Origin: SZUA-217 sp036446835
GTDB lineage: Bacteria > Actinomycetota > Acidimicrobiia > Spongiisociales > ZC4RG35
Assembly: GCA_036446835.1 (NCBI GenBank)
Contig: JAZFTT010000248.1
Location: 1-8,779, forward strand
DNA: 8,779 bases
Direction of reading: 5' to 3'
The notes beneath the pieces are model-generated. The model saw only the letters and a program-made list of their open reading frames with translations. It made no database searches and was not told where the DNA came from. Below are positions 1 through 4,891 of this stretch, piece by piece. The position numbers and the translations under genes are program-made. Within the stretch, counting starts at the first letter, position 1, and every line of letters begins with the position of its first letter.

Positions 1-458
1 TAATGGGACGAAGACAGACCGCCATCGGCACTCTGGTGGAAAGACACACCCGTTATCTGATGCTGTTCCTCTCCCCGACGGGAACACCGCCCAAGCCGTC
101 CGAACTGCGTTGGCTGCCACGGTTCAACGGTTACCCGAACATCTCTGGAAGTCACTCACCTGGGATCAAGGAAAGGAAATGGCCCAACACGCCCAGTTCA
201 GTATCGACACCGGTGTGCAGGTGTATTTCTGTGACCGGAAGTTGCCGTGGCAGCGAGTAACCAACGAAAACACCAACGGACTACTCCGCCAATACTTCCC
301 CAAAAGCACCGACATGTCCAAGCTCACCCAAGCCGACCTCGACAAGGCAGCACATTCGCTCAACGGCCGACCTCGACAGACCCTCGATGGGATGACACCA
401 TCAGAGAAACTCGCCGAAACGATGCAATGACCCCTTGAGCCGGCACCAGTTATGTACG
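1..458 (+). mobile_element. IS30-family insertion sequence, 3' part only
   Basis: This is the right-hand portion of an IS30-family element: the 3' part of a transposase gene followed by about 28 bp of non-coding end sequence. The end is placed at about 458 because a 49-bp segment (410-458) recurs without gaps at 1284-1332 with 41/49 identical bases, and similarity stops at TTATGTACG in both copies. The left end and any target duplication lie outside the window. The transposase is frameshifted, so this copy is probably inactive. Its right end runs into the 3' end of the minus-strand transporter gene. Confidence 0.8.
3..430 (+). pseudogene. IS30-family transposase, C-terminal part, frameshifted
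   Basis: This is the C-terminal part of a DDE transposase that cuts and joins IS ends. Two frames are needed to read it. The first (from 3) gives TAIGTLVERHTRYLMLF; the second then gives LPDGNTAQAVRTALAATVQ and runs to TGA at 428-430. The switch falls near 66-74 and is best explained by one lost base. Catalytic residues visible are D in TWDQGKEMAQH (codon 164-166) and E in TNENTNGLL (codon 266-268), 33 residues apart, the spacing expected for IS30. The first D should lie upstream of the window. Family members usually read QRGTNEN, whereas this copy has QRVTNEN, a further sign of decay. The IS30 assignment is confident; inactivity is inferred. Confidence 0.88.
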
Positions 459-1070
459 ACTGGATTCTTTCCAGGCTTCTCTTGATTCGTTGGCTGCTGC
501 GACCGCCACGAGTAGGGCGGCAGCGGGGTCTGCCCACCACCAGCCGGCGTACGCATTGAGGGCGAGTCCAGCGAGAGTCGTGGCCGACAGAATGCCGTCC
601 AGGAAGGTCACGGTTGCTTCGGATCGCAGCGGTTCGGAGTTGAGAGAGATGGCGGTGGATCGCTTGACGATCGCCAGACCGAACATGACCACCGCTGTTA
701 CTGCCAGATAGGCGATGCCCAAGGGTGACTCTCCCGCCCGTCTTCCGCTGGCGAGGTCACTCACTCCTGCCACCATCAGGGCGAGGGAGAGAAGTCCGAA
801 CGCGACTGCCATAAGTCTGAGGGCAAGGCTGGTGCGGGCGGCATGGTCGCCGTCATTGCCGGATCTGACATGCCAAACGACCACCGACGAGGCAAACACT
901 TCGACAATGGAGACAGTGCCGAAACTGATCAGTGCAAGCGAGCCGGCCATCGATCCCAAGGCGATGGTCAGCACCGCTTCGCCGATGTTCCATGCGATGG
1001 TGGCGTATTGGAGACGCAGCGCTGTTCGCTTCAGCGCCTCTTCGTTGGCCTTAGCTGTCTTTGGTCGCAT
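450..1070 (-). CDS. CDF-like cation transporter, 3' end truncated by IS, metal-site Asp missing
   Basis: A 206-aa integral membrane protein resembling the transmembrane half of cation diffusion facilitators, which exchange Zn/Co/Cd for protons across the inner membrane. It belongs to the short type without the cytoplasmic C-terminal domain. About six hydrophobic segments are visible, at roughly 25-42, 44-66, 83-103, 117-134, 153-173 and 177-193. Family signatures are AGSLALISFG (42-51), ESPLGIAYL, and WWWADPAAALLVA near the end. CDF relatives usually have FGxDS in TM2, where the Asp binds the metal; here it reads FGTVS, with Val53, a one-base change (GAC to GTC). The last codons and the TAA stop (450-452) lie inside the IS30 end, so the native C-terminus after KESS was replaced. 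Start ATG is at 1070; no strong ribosome site is seen. The gene may be decaying or repurposed. Confidence 0.75.
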   Translation of the reverse strand: MRPKTAKANEEALKRTALRLQYATIAWNIGEAVLTIALGSMAGSLALISFGTVSIVEVFASSVVVWHVRSGNDGDHAARTSLALRLMAVAFGLLSLALMVAGVSDLASGRRAGESPLGIAYLAVTAVVMFGLAIVKRSTAISLNSEPLRSEATVTFLDGILSATTLAGLALNAYAGWWWADPAAALLVAVAAANESREAWKESSRT

Positions 1071-1251
1071 TAGAAGCTCTCGTTCGGTGTCCGGCTCTGG
1101 CTCGACGAGTGGGATTGTCGGCAGTCACGTCAGTTACACAGAATCGGCGTAGACTCTCCAACGGATACGGTTTCTCCGTGTAGATGAGTTCTGGTGTCAG
1201 GCCTGCTTTGTCGGCACCGAGAAGGAGGAAACCGACCACACTTAACGGCAC
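1051..1251 (-). CDS. doubtful 66-aa ORF upstream of the transporter
   Basis: This open frame starts with GTG and contains GADKAGLTPELIYTEKPYPLESL and then an Arg-rich tail. It resembles no family I recognise. Third codon positions are moderately GC-rich, so it may be a real gene or the remnant of one. Against it, the GTG start sits inside a copy of the 26-bp palindromic repeat, the 3' end overlaps the transporter start by 20 bases in another frame, and no ribosome site is seen. It could be a fragment cut off by the repeat. Confidence 0.2.
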   Translation of the reverse strand: MPLSVVGFLLLGADKAGLTPELIYTEKPYPLESLRRFCVTDVTADNPTRRARAGHRTRASNATKDS

Positions 1252-1261
1252 TTACGTACGT
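1236..1261 (+). repeat. 26-bp palindromic repeat, copy 1 (diverged)
   Basis: The repeat consensus has arms CCGCACATAA and TTATGTGCGG around an asymmetric core CGGCAC. This copy matches 21 of 26 positions and keeps the core exactly. The core on the plus strand defines the plus orientation. The copy lies at the 5' end of the doubtful minus-strand ORF. Confidence 0.6.
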
Positions 1262-1271
1262 CCAGAGACGA

Positions 1272-1281
1272 CCGCACATAA
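1272..1281 (+). repeat. half-copy of the 26-bp palindrome
   Basis: This is an exact match to the ten-base left arm CCGCACATAA of the palindromic repeat, broken off at the arm/core boundary and followed two bases later by the IS30-end relic. It is short enough that chance is possible, but the exact junction beside an IS relic favours a truncated copy. Confidence 0.4.
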
Positions 1282-1283
1282 TG

Positions 1284-1332
1284 CTCGCCGAAACGTTGCA
1301 ATGACCACTTGACCTCGTAGCAATTATGTACG
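1284..1332 (+). mobile_element. 49-bp relic of an IS30 right end
   Basis: This segment aligns without gaps to 410-458, with 41 of 49 bases identical. Its first 21 bases read LAETLQ and stop, against LAETMQ and stop in the first copy. It is therefore the last codons of a second, related IS30 transposase plus the element's terminal bases. Nothing else of that element remains upstream. The two ends are in direct orientation and flank the transporter gene. Confidence 0.75.
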
Positions 1333-1394
1333 GGCGCGTGTAGAAAAGCTGGGTTGGATCCGATGCCCACGAGAGAGATAATCACCCTCAACTA

Positions 1395-1694
1395 ATGGAC
1401 AGTGCCGACCACCAAGCTCCATCGTTCTGGAAACGTTCCGCTACTCGTCAGACATCTCGATGGCTTGGTCTGTTCGGTTTAGTCGCCGTTGCTTGGCCCT
1501 ACCTCGTGACCGGACTACTCGCTCCTATGTGGGCGGTGGTCGTCTTGTGGGTGATCTGGATTCTGCTTCTTGTCGTCGTGGTCAGGGCTTGGAAAACCAA
1601 TCCGTGGCTTGTTCTTGGCGTCCCTCTCGTTGCGTACCTGATCTGGGCCGCTGTCCTTCTGCCGGGTGAGTTCTTCCTCGGTTGGACCGCGTAA
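1395..1694 (+). CDS. hypothetical three-TM membrane protein
   Basis: A 99-aa protein I do not recognise. A polar, basic N-terminus (SFWKRSATRQTSRW) precedes three hydrophobic segments at about 23-41, 43-64 and 70-89, ending LPGEFFLGWTA. The basic N-terminus suggests that end stays in the cytoplasm. Start ATG is at 1395; a purine-rich GAGAGAG lies about 18 bases upstream, too far for a normal ribosome site, so the start or the ribosome site is uncertain. The gene lies between the IS30 relic and a copy of the 26-bp palindrome that begins three bases after the stop. No function is assigned. Confidence 0.6.
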   Translation: MDSADHQAPSFWKRSATRQTSRWLGLFGLVAVAWPYLVTGLLAPMWAVVVLWVIWILLLVVVVRAWKTNPWLVLGVPLVAYLIWAAVLLPGEFFLGWTA

Positions 1695-1697
1695 GGG

Positions 1698-1723
1698 CCG
1701 CGCATAGCGGCACATATGTGTGG
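1698..1723 (+). repeat. 26-bp palindromic repeat, copy 2
   Basis: It matches the consensus at 22 of 26 positions with the core CGGCAC intact. It folds as CCGC/GTGG and CATA/TATG stems around a six-base loop. It begins three bases after the stop of the three-TM gene, so it could act as a transcription end signal, but no T-run follows. Confidence 0.7.
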
Positions 1724-1756
1724 CTGAATACCGCCGATTGTGTGTGGCAGGTTCGG

Positions 1757-2269
1757 TTAAGCGCTGCCGAGTTTTGGTATCCAGCGTGGAGCGGAACCTT
1801 TGTAGTCGAGGTATTCGCCCCCGAATCGAGCTTCCAGATATGCCTCTTCTCGACGAATCACTCCGAAGTGAAGCCAGAGGACCAGGACCGGCAGCCCAAC
1901 GAGCGCCCAGGCGGCGTTCACGGTGAGGACAATCCCAAGGTAGGTCGACACCAATCCGACATACATCGGATTCCGAACCCGAGCATTGGAACCAGTAGTC
2001 ACTATCACCGAAGTTGGCGCAGCGAACCGGTCGTCGGTGCCGACACTGCTGAACTCGTTGTTGGCCTTCAGTCCGAATCCGAGGCCGACAACGATGATGG
2101 GGATACCCACCGCAAACTGGACCCACCCTTCAGGGAAGATCAAAACCTTTGAGATGCCGAAGTGGATGCCAAGACCTGCTCCCAGGATCAGGACAGTGAC
2201 TATCGGAGGCGGGATACCAAGTAGAGGTTTTACGGGTTTGTCCGTGGAGGAGATCTCCGGTGTGTCCAT
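1757..2269 (-). CDS. isoprenylcysteine carboxyl methyltransferase-like membrane protein
   Basis: A 170-aa integral membrane protein of the ICMT/phospholipid-methyltransferase fold, which transfers methyl groups from S-adenosylmethionine inside the membrane. The natural substrates of bacterial members are mostly unknown. Hydrophobic segments are at about 22-40, 49-67, 104-121 and 123-138. The family's C-terminal signature is clear: RNPMYVG (99-105), then VIRREEAYLEARFG (137-150) and EYLDYK (152-157), ending RRWI-like PRWIPKLG. ATG 2269 was chosen over an in-frame start at 2323 because an AAAGGA ribosome site lies nine bases upstream and the extra N-terminus adds no conserved sequence. The gene is monocistronic, lying between two palindromic repeats. 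Confidence 0.85.
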   Translation of the reverse strand: MDTPEISSTDKPVKPLLGIPPPIVTVLILGAGLGIHFGISKVLIFPEGWVQFAVGIPIIVVGLGFGLKANNEFSSVGTDDRFAAPTSVIVTTGSNARVRNPMYVGLVSTYLGIVLTVNAAWALVGLPVLVLWLHFGVIRREEAYLEARFGGEYLDYKGSAPRWIPKLGSA

Positions 2270-2343
2270 TGGGGTGGTTCCTTTCGCCGAGGCCGCCTTG
2301 TCCGAAACTACACCCAAACCCACATCTCATGACGGGGAACCGC

Positions 2344-2369
2344 CCGCACATAACGACACTTATGGGCGG
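2344..2369 (+). repeat. 26-bp palindromic repeat, copy 3
   Basis: It matches the consensus at 24 of 26 positions and has the best hairpin in the window: CCGC/GCGG and CATAA/TTATG stems with one A-G mismatch and loop CGACAC. It lies between the nitroreductase stop (2387) and the methyltransferase gene, which are both on the minus strand. It could terminate the nitroreductase transcript or simply be a mobile repeat. Confidence 0.8.
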
Positions 2370-2386
2370 CCTGGTACCAGCGGCTG

Positions 2387-2902
2387 CTACCAACTATCCC
2401 AGTGCACGACCTGTTCGAAATCTCGCCGGTTTGGAGTCTTGATCGGAGCTAATGGACGGTCTGCTGGATACCCCAAGGCAACCAGCCATGCACAGACCAT
2501 GTTTTCCGGGTGGCCTAGGACGTCACGGGCGAGCACCTGGTCGGCAACAGCGGTGTGACCCGACCCGATTCCCAGGTCAACCGCCGCCGTCATCATTGCC
2601 ATGGTTGCTTGACCGAGGTCGTAGTGAATCGACTCCCTCGCACTGGTTTCCTCCGCTTCGGGAGCGATCAGAGCGATAGTTGTAGCTGAGGTGGCAACAA
2701 AGCTTGCTCCCCGCCACACCTCAGAAAGCCGGGTCAATTGGTTCCGGTCGGTGCACACAATGAAGTCCCAACGCTGCTCGTTCCTTGAAGAGGGTGACCG
2801 TCTACCCACTTCCAGAATTGTCACCAGATCCTGGTTTGGGATGGGTCGGTCCTGATAAGTGCGGACGTTTCGTCTGGATAGCAGGGCGTTCAGGGTTTCC
2901 AT
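2387..2902 (-). CDS. nitroreductase family protein (FMN-dependent)
   Basis: A 171-aa cytoplasmic flavoprotein of the nitroreductase/FMN-reductase fold, which passes electrons from NAD(P)H via FMN to nitro-aromatics, quinones or similar acceptors; the substrate here is unknown. The N-terminal SRRNVRTYQDRPIP (9-22) is the FMN-phosphate region and RRSPSSRNEQRWDF (34-47) the usual second flavin segment. DLGIGSGHTAVADQ and the C-terminal ALGYPADRPL...PNRRDF complete a typical small single-domain member. ATG 2902 gives the normal N-terminus; no good ribosome site is seen. It is transcribed divergently from the LigA-like gene. A copy of the palindromic repeat follows its stop and a half-copy lies in the divergent gap. 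Confidence 0.9.
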   Translation of the reverse strand: METLNALLSRRNVRTYQDRPIPNQDLVTILEVGRRSPSSRNEQRWDFIVCTDRNQLTRLSEVWRGASFVATSATTIALIAPEAEETSARESIHYDLGQATMAMMTAAVDLGIGSGHTAVADQVLARDVLGHPENMVCAWLVALGYPADRPLAPIKTPNRRDFEQVVHWDSW

Positions 2903-2942
2903 TTCGGCAAGCTACCCGGAGAATCAGAACAGGCACAACCCC

Positions 2943-2958
2943 TCGCCCATAAGTGCTG
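2943..2958 (-). repeat. half-copy of the 26-bp palindrome
   Basis: On the minus strand this reads as core plus right arm of the repeat, 13 of 16 positions matching, including CACTTATGGGCG. It shares the T-to-G change in the right arm with the copies at 2344 and 3530. It lies between the divergent nitroreductase and LigA-like genes. Confidence 0.5.
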
Positions 2959-3042
2959 CGAGCTCGGCAGTTGGATGTTTTTCGTCTGGGTTGGCACCGG
3001 GCGGGTATGGTTCTCTGCCTCTATCGACTGTGCAGGTTCCAA

Positions 3043-3453
3043 TTGGTCAAAACAACAGGTCTTATATCAATCATTGCCGGGATAATTCTTGCTGTGGCGG
3101 GGGTAGCGACGTGGTTGATAGTGAGTTCGACGCTTGCCGATCAGAACATCACCACCACCTCCGACACTTGTCTGCCTGACCGCACCGTGAAAGGGCCTTT
3201 CACCGCGTTTTGTCAGGCTGACATCATTGAACAGCACACTCTGGACATCACCGGAGGGAAAACCTACGCAGAGTTGGATAGAGACGACCCGCTCCGAGAG
3301 ACAGCCATGACTTCGTCGTTTCTTCGGGCCTCGTTGTTCACGTCCGTAGTCGCGTTCGGGGTAGCGGCGATGGCAGTCGGAATGGGGGTCCTATTCGTCT
3401 TCATCGGAGTCGCTTTGAAAAAACTGGATCCTGAGGAGGAAGTCGCCACCTGA
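3043..3453 (+). CDS. LigA-like actinobacterial membrane protein (two TM segments)
   Basis: A 136-aa protein related to actinobacterial membrane proteins that databases often label 'aromatic ring-opening dioxygenase LigA'. The label is not supported by anything here: no metal site or dioxygenase motif is visible. TM1 spans about 5-25 (GLISIIAGIILAVAG). An extracytoplasmic loop follows with two Cys (TCLPD and FCQAD) and the family block GGKTYAELDRDDPLRETAMTS. TM2 begins after SFLRASLFTSVVAFGVAAMA. The tail is charged (KKLDPEEEVAT). TTG 3043 was chosen because relatives start just before TM1 and AGG lies six bases upstream. ATG 3007 and GTG 2953 are in-frame alternatives, but the latter lies inside the half-repeat. 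The role is unknown. Confidence 0.75.
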   Translation: MVKTTGLISIIAGIILAVAGVATWLIVSSTLADQNITTTSDTCLPDRTVKGPFTAFCQADIIEQHTLDITGGKTYAELDRDDPLRETAMTSSFLRASLFTSVVAFGVAAMAVGMGVLFVFIGVALKKLDPEEEVAT

Positions 3454-3529
3454 TTCCTACCTGGTATAAAAAGCGGGTCCAATGCACGGCTGCGACGGCA
3501 TTTCGTGTGGTCCGTGAGACCGTGATCAG

Positions 3530-3555
3530 CCGCCCATAAGTGCCGTCATGTGCGG
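3530..3555 (-). repeat. 26-bp palindromic repeat, copy 4 (inverted)
   Basis: On the minus strand this matches the consensus at 24 of 26 positions, with core CGGCAC exact and the same right-arm T-to-G change as copy 3. The hairpin pairs CCGC/GCGG and CATAA/TCATG around GTGCCG. It lies 76 bases after the LigA-like gene and just ahead of the unrecognised ORF, whose longest possible start falls inside it. Confidence 0.8.
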
Positions 3556-3608
3556 GGGTGACCGTTAGGTGTAGGAGGGCCCTGAGAGTGTTACGGGCAA
3601 GGTTGCCG

Positions 3609-3926
3609 ATGCAGTGGCTCGTCCCCGGCAACTGGTGCACGGTGATCCCGAAGTATCCGGATTCGGAGGACGACGGTGTTTACGAGGGATCGCAGACGGG
3701 ATGGGAGACCACGATCGACGGTGCGAAACAGTTGACCCGATTCATGTTCTTCCCAGACCCCCCTGACGTCACCTGTCTCGGCGGTGGCGCCGGTGGCGAC
3801 ACGATCACGACCAGAAACGGCGAGAACAATCTGTTCTACCTGGCATACCGAGGAGCGGTCGTGGCAACGCCCTGCCCGGGCGGCGTCGACCTGGTCAACG
3901 ACCGGCTGACCTGCGACACCACTTAG
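3609..3926 (+). CDS. hypothetical protein, possibly a 5'-truncated secreted domain
   Basis: A 105-aa ORF that I do not recognise. The body contains GNWCTVIPKYPDSEDDG, GWETTIDGAKQLTRFMFF, GGGAGGDTITTRNG and a C-terminal LVNDRLTCDTT. Four Cys residues, Asp/Gly-rich turns and little hydrophobicity suggest an extracytoplasmic domain, yet there is no signal peptide. The open frame extends to GTG 3540, but that start lies inside the palindromic repeat. ATG 3609, with AAGG seven bases upstream, is the better start. The N-terminus may have been removed when the repeat or a deletion arose. A GC-rich hairpin follows the stop. Confidence 0.45.
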   Translation: MQWLVPGNWCTVIPKYPDSEDDGVYEGSQTGWETTIDGAKQLTRFMFFPDPPDVTCLGGGAGGDTITTRNGENNLFYLAYRGAVVATPCPGGVDLVNDRLTCDTT

Positions 3927-3951
3927 CCGTGATACCCCAGAGAGGAGTAGA

Positions 3952-3992
3952 CCGGAGCCTCCATCGGGCTGACGTCTGGCGGAGGCTCCCGG
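3952..3992 (+). terminator. GC-rich hairpin, possible terminator
   Basis: GGAGCCTCC (3954-3962) pairs perfectly with GGAGGCTCC (3981-3989), extended by CC/GG around one bulged C, with an 18-base loop. It begins 25 bases after the stop of the unrecognised ORF. No T-run follows, so it is not a classic intrinsic terminator, though T-run-free hairpins are common in actinobacteria. Confidence 0.45.
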
Positions 3993-4021
3993 CCCGTCAT
4001 GAGGAACGCTTCAGGAATGGA

Positions 4022-4132
4022 TCAGATCTCGACCAACAACAAGAAACCAACCACCACCAGCACCGCCACGAAGGGCCGATGCCTAGGAACCGACGAAACT
4101 CTTCTCTCATGCGGATTCAGAACGCCGAGCAG
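4022..4132 (-). pseudogene. possible remnant of a small membrane protein
   Basis: This minus-strand frame between two TGA stops encodes RRVSSVPRHRPFVAV followed by LVVVGFLLLVEI and stop, a convincing single membrane segment with GTG/GTC/TTG codon use typical of the host. There is no ATG or GTG start ahead of the segment. In the neighbouring frame an ATG at 4110 gives MREEFRRFLGIGP, a plausible N-terminus, so a one-base shift would join them into a small TM protein. It may be a frameshifted gene or chance. Confidence 0.25.
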
Positions 4133-4273
4133 TCACCCTTCAATCCTCGACATTCACCGTAACCGAATCGTTACGACGACGCGGTCGACTCTCCGCCCAT
4201 CCGAGCCAGGATGCATCTGAGGACGCAAACGACAAAGTGGGTCAATCGTCGGCATCGGTAGGATTCGCCCGGA

Positions 4274-4483
4274 ATGCCACCCTCAGAAACGCCTTCGGAG
4301 CCCGGTTGGTACGACGATCCTGACGGCAATCGTCAACTTCAGCGTCGTTGGGATGGCGAACATTGGGCTGGTGCACCTCGACAGCGACCGCCTGAGCTGA
4401 AGTGGTCAGGCATTCTGGTAATCATCGCCGGCACCATCATCCTCACGTTGATGATCGCTCTCACCACGCGAAGTCTTCTCTGA
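4274..4483 (+). CDS. DUF2510 single-TM protein
   Basis: A 69-aa protein. Residues 9-33 (EPGWYDDPDGN, then RRWDGEHWAG) form the DUF2510 motif, a short aromatic-rich module common in actinobacterial membrane proteins, with conserved GWY-DP and RxWDG-xW. A single membrane segment follows at about 44-64 (GILVIIAGTIILTLMIAL). The protein should therefore sit in the membrane with the DUF2510 module on the cytoplasmic side by the usual arrangement. ATG 4274 has AGGA ten bases upstream. The next gene follows 42 bases after the stop on the same strand, suggesting a two-gene unit. The molecular role of DUF2510 is unknown. Confidence 0.85.
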   Translation: MPPSETPSEPGWYDDPDGNRQLQRRWDGEHWAGAPRQRPPELKWSGILVIIAGTIILTLMIALTTRSLL

Positions 4484-4525
4484 TTGTCCGGCTACCGTTT
4501 CTGGCGATATCAGGAATGGTTTTTC

Positions 4526-4726
4526 ATGAAGCACGATCAGCCTCTCAACAGAATGTCCGACAAGCCGGATCTGGAGTCCTTACGGGGCAGTTCCAGCACC
4601 CCATCGAGGTGGCAACGTCGTTCCGCTAGCGTCTTCGGCGCCCTGTTCAATAGAATCGGTGTGACCGTGATGCTGGCCATTGCCATCGGAATCGCCCTCG
4701 CCGTCGCGATATGGGTGATCGTCTGA
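4526..4726 (+). CDS. small C-terminally anchored membrane protein
   Basis: A 66-aa protein with a polar N-terminal half (MKHDQPLNRMSDKPDLESLRG, Ser/Arg-rich after) and one membrane segment at the very C-terminus (about 44-66, GVTVMLAIAIGIALAVAIWVIV), i.e. tail-anchored. ATG 4526 was chosen because AGGAA lies nine bases upstream. The open frame begins at 4484 directly after the DUF2510 stop, but that start is a TTG without a ribosome site. ATG 4553 is a shorter alternative. It is probably co-transcribed with the DUF2510 gene and converges on the minus-strand operon with a 27-base gap. I recognise no family. Confidence 0.6.
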   Translation: MKHDQPLNRMSDKPDLESLRGSSSTPSRWQRRSASVFGALFNRIGVTVMLAIAIGIALAVAIWVIV

Positions 4727-4753
4727 GCGACCAGTCGTATGTCGCCCAATGAT

Positions 4754-4891
4754 TCATGAGATCCAGTCGACCAACCAGACGATCCCCTGGATGAACCGCC
4801 ATCCCAGGTAGAGCACGACCAGCACGATCATCAATTTGAACGAGAACGGCGTCTTGACCTCGTCGTGGCCTGAATGCTCTGAATCGGTCAT
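4754..4891 (-). CDS. 45-aa single-TM protein, translationally coupled to der
   Basis: A tiny gene whose ATG (4891-4889) overlaps the der stop TGA (4890-4888) as ATGA, the classic arrangement for translational coupling. The product begins MTDSEHSGHDEVKTPFSF, acidic and His-containing, followed by one membrane segment KLMIVLVVLYLGWRFI (about 20-35) and a Trp-rich amphipathic tail (GIVWLVDWIS). Its length, coupling and clean TM support a real gene, even though it is very short. It is the last gene of the cmk-ispH-der unit. The function is unknown; a membrane tether or an unrelated hitchhiker are both possible. Confidence 0.7.
   Translation of the reverse strand: MTDSEHSGHDEVKTPFSFKLMIVLVVLYLGWRFIQGIVWLVDWIS

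Larger units (their letters stand above)
1071..1394. other. gene-poor stretch with repeat and IS debris
   Basis: There is no secure gene between the transporter start and the next plus-strand gene. The stretch holds, in order, the doubtful minus-strand ORF, one full copy of the 26-bp palindrome (1236-1261), an exact half-copy (1272-1281) and the 49-bp IS30-end relic (1284-1332). It looks like a site of repeated insertion and deletion. Confidence 0.6.
3927..4273. other. intergenic stretch without a secure gene
   Basis: It contains a strong GC-rich hairpin (3952-3992), a short minus-strand frame encoding a hydrophobic segment (4022-4132) and a perfect 6-bp inverted repeat CGTAAC-CGAATC-GTTACG (4158-4175) that could be a protein-binding site. 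The plus-strand open frames here have no ribosome site and an amino-acid composition unlike real proteins. An AGGA ribosome site for the next gene lies at 4260-4263. Confidence 0.5.

Noticed and set aside
166..540. 124-codon minus-strand frame across the IS30 end
   Set aside because: It is antisense to the conserved transposase DDE region and reads through the IS boundary; a shadow frame.
3043..3453. A true LigA-type ring-opening dioxygenase
   Set aside because: The similarity is to a family of membrane proteins carrying that label; two TM segments and no metal-binding motif contradict the enzymatic name.
1236..3555. Palindromic repeats as integron attC sites between gene cassettes
   Set aside because: The single-gene-plus-hairpin layout is suggestive, but the arms lack the RYYYAAC/GTTRRRY core sites, the genes are in mixed orientation and no integrase is visible.
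3999..4220. 73-codon plus-strand open frame
   Set aside because: Thr/Ser/Arg-rich composition, no ribosome site, no conserved motif, and it overlaps a hydrophobic frame on the other strand; treated as chance.
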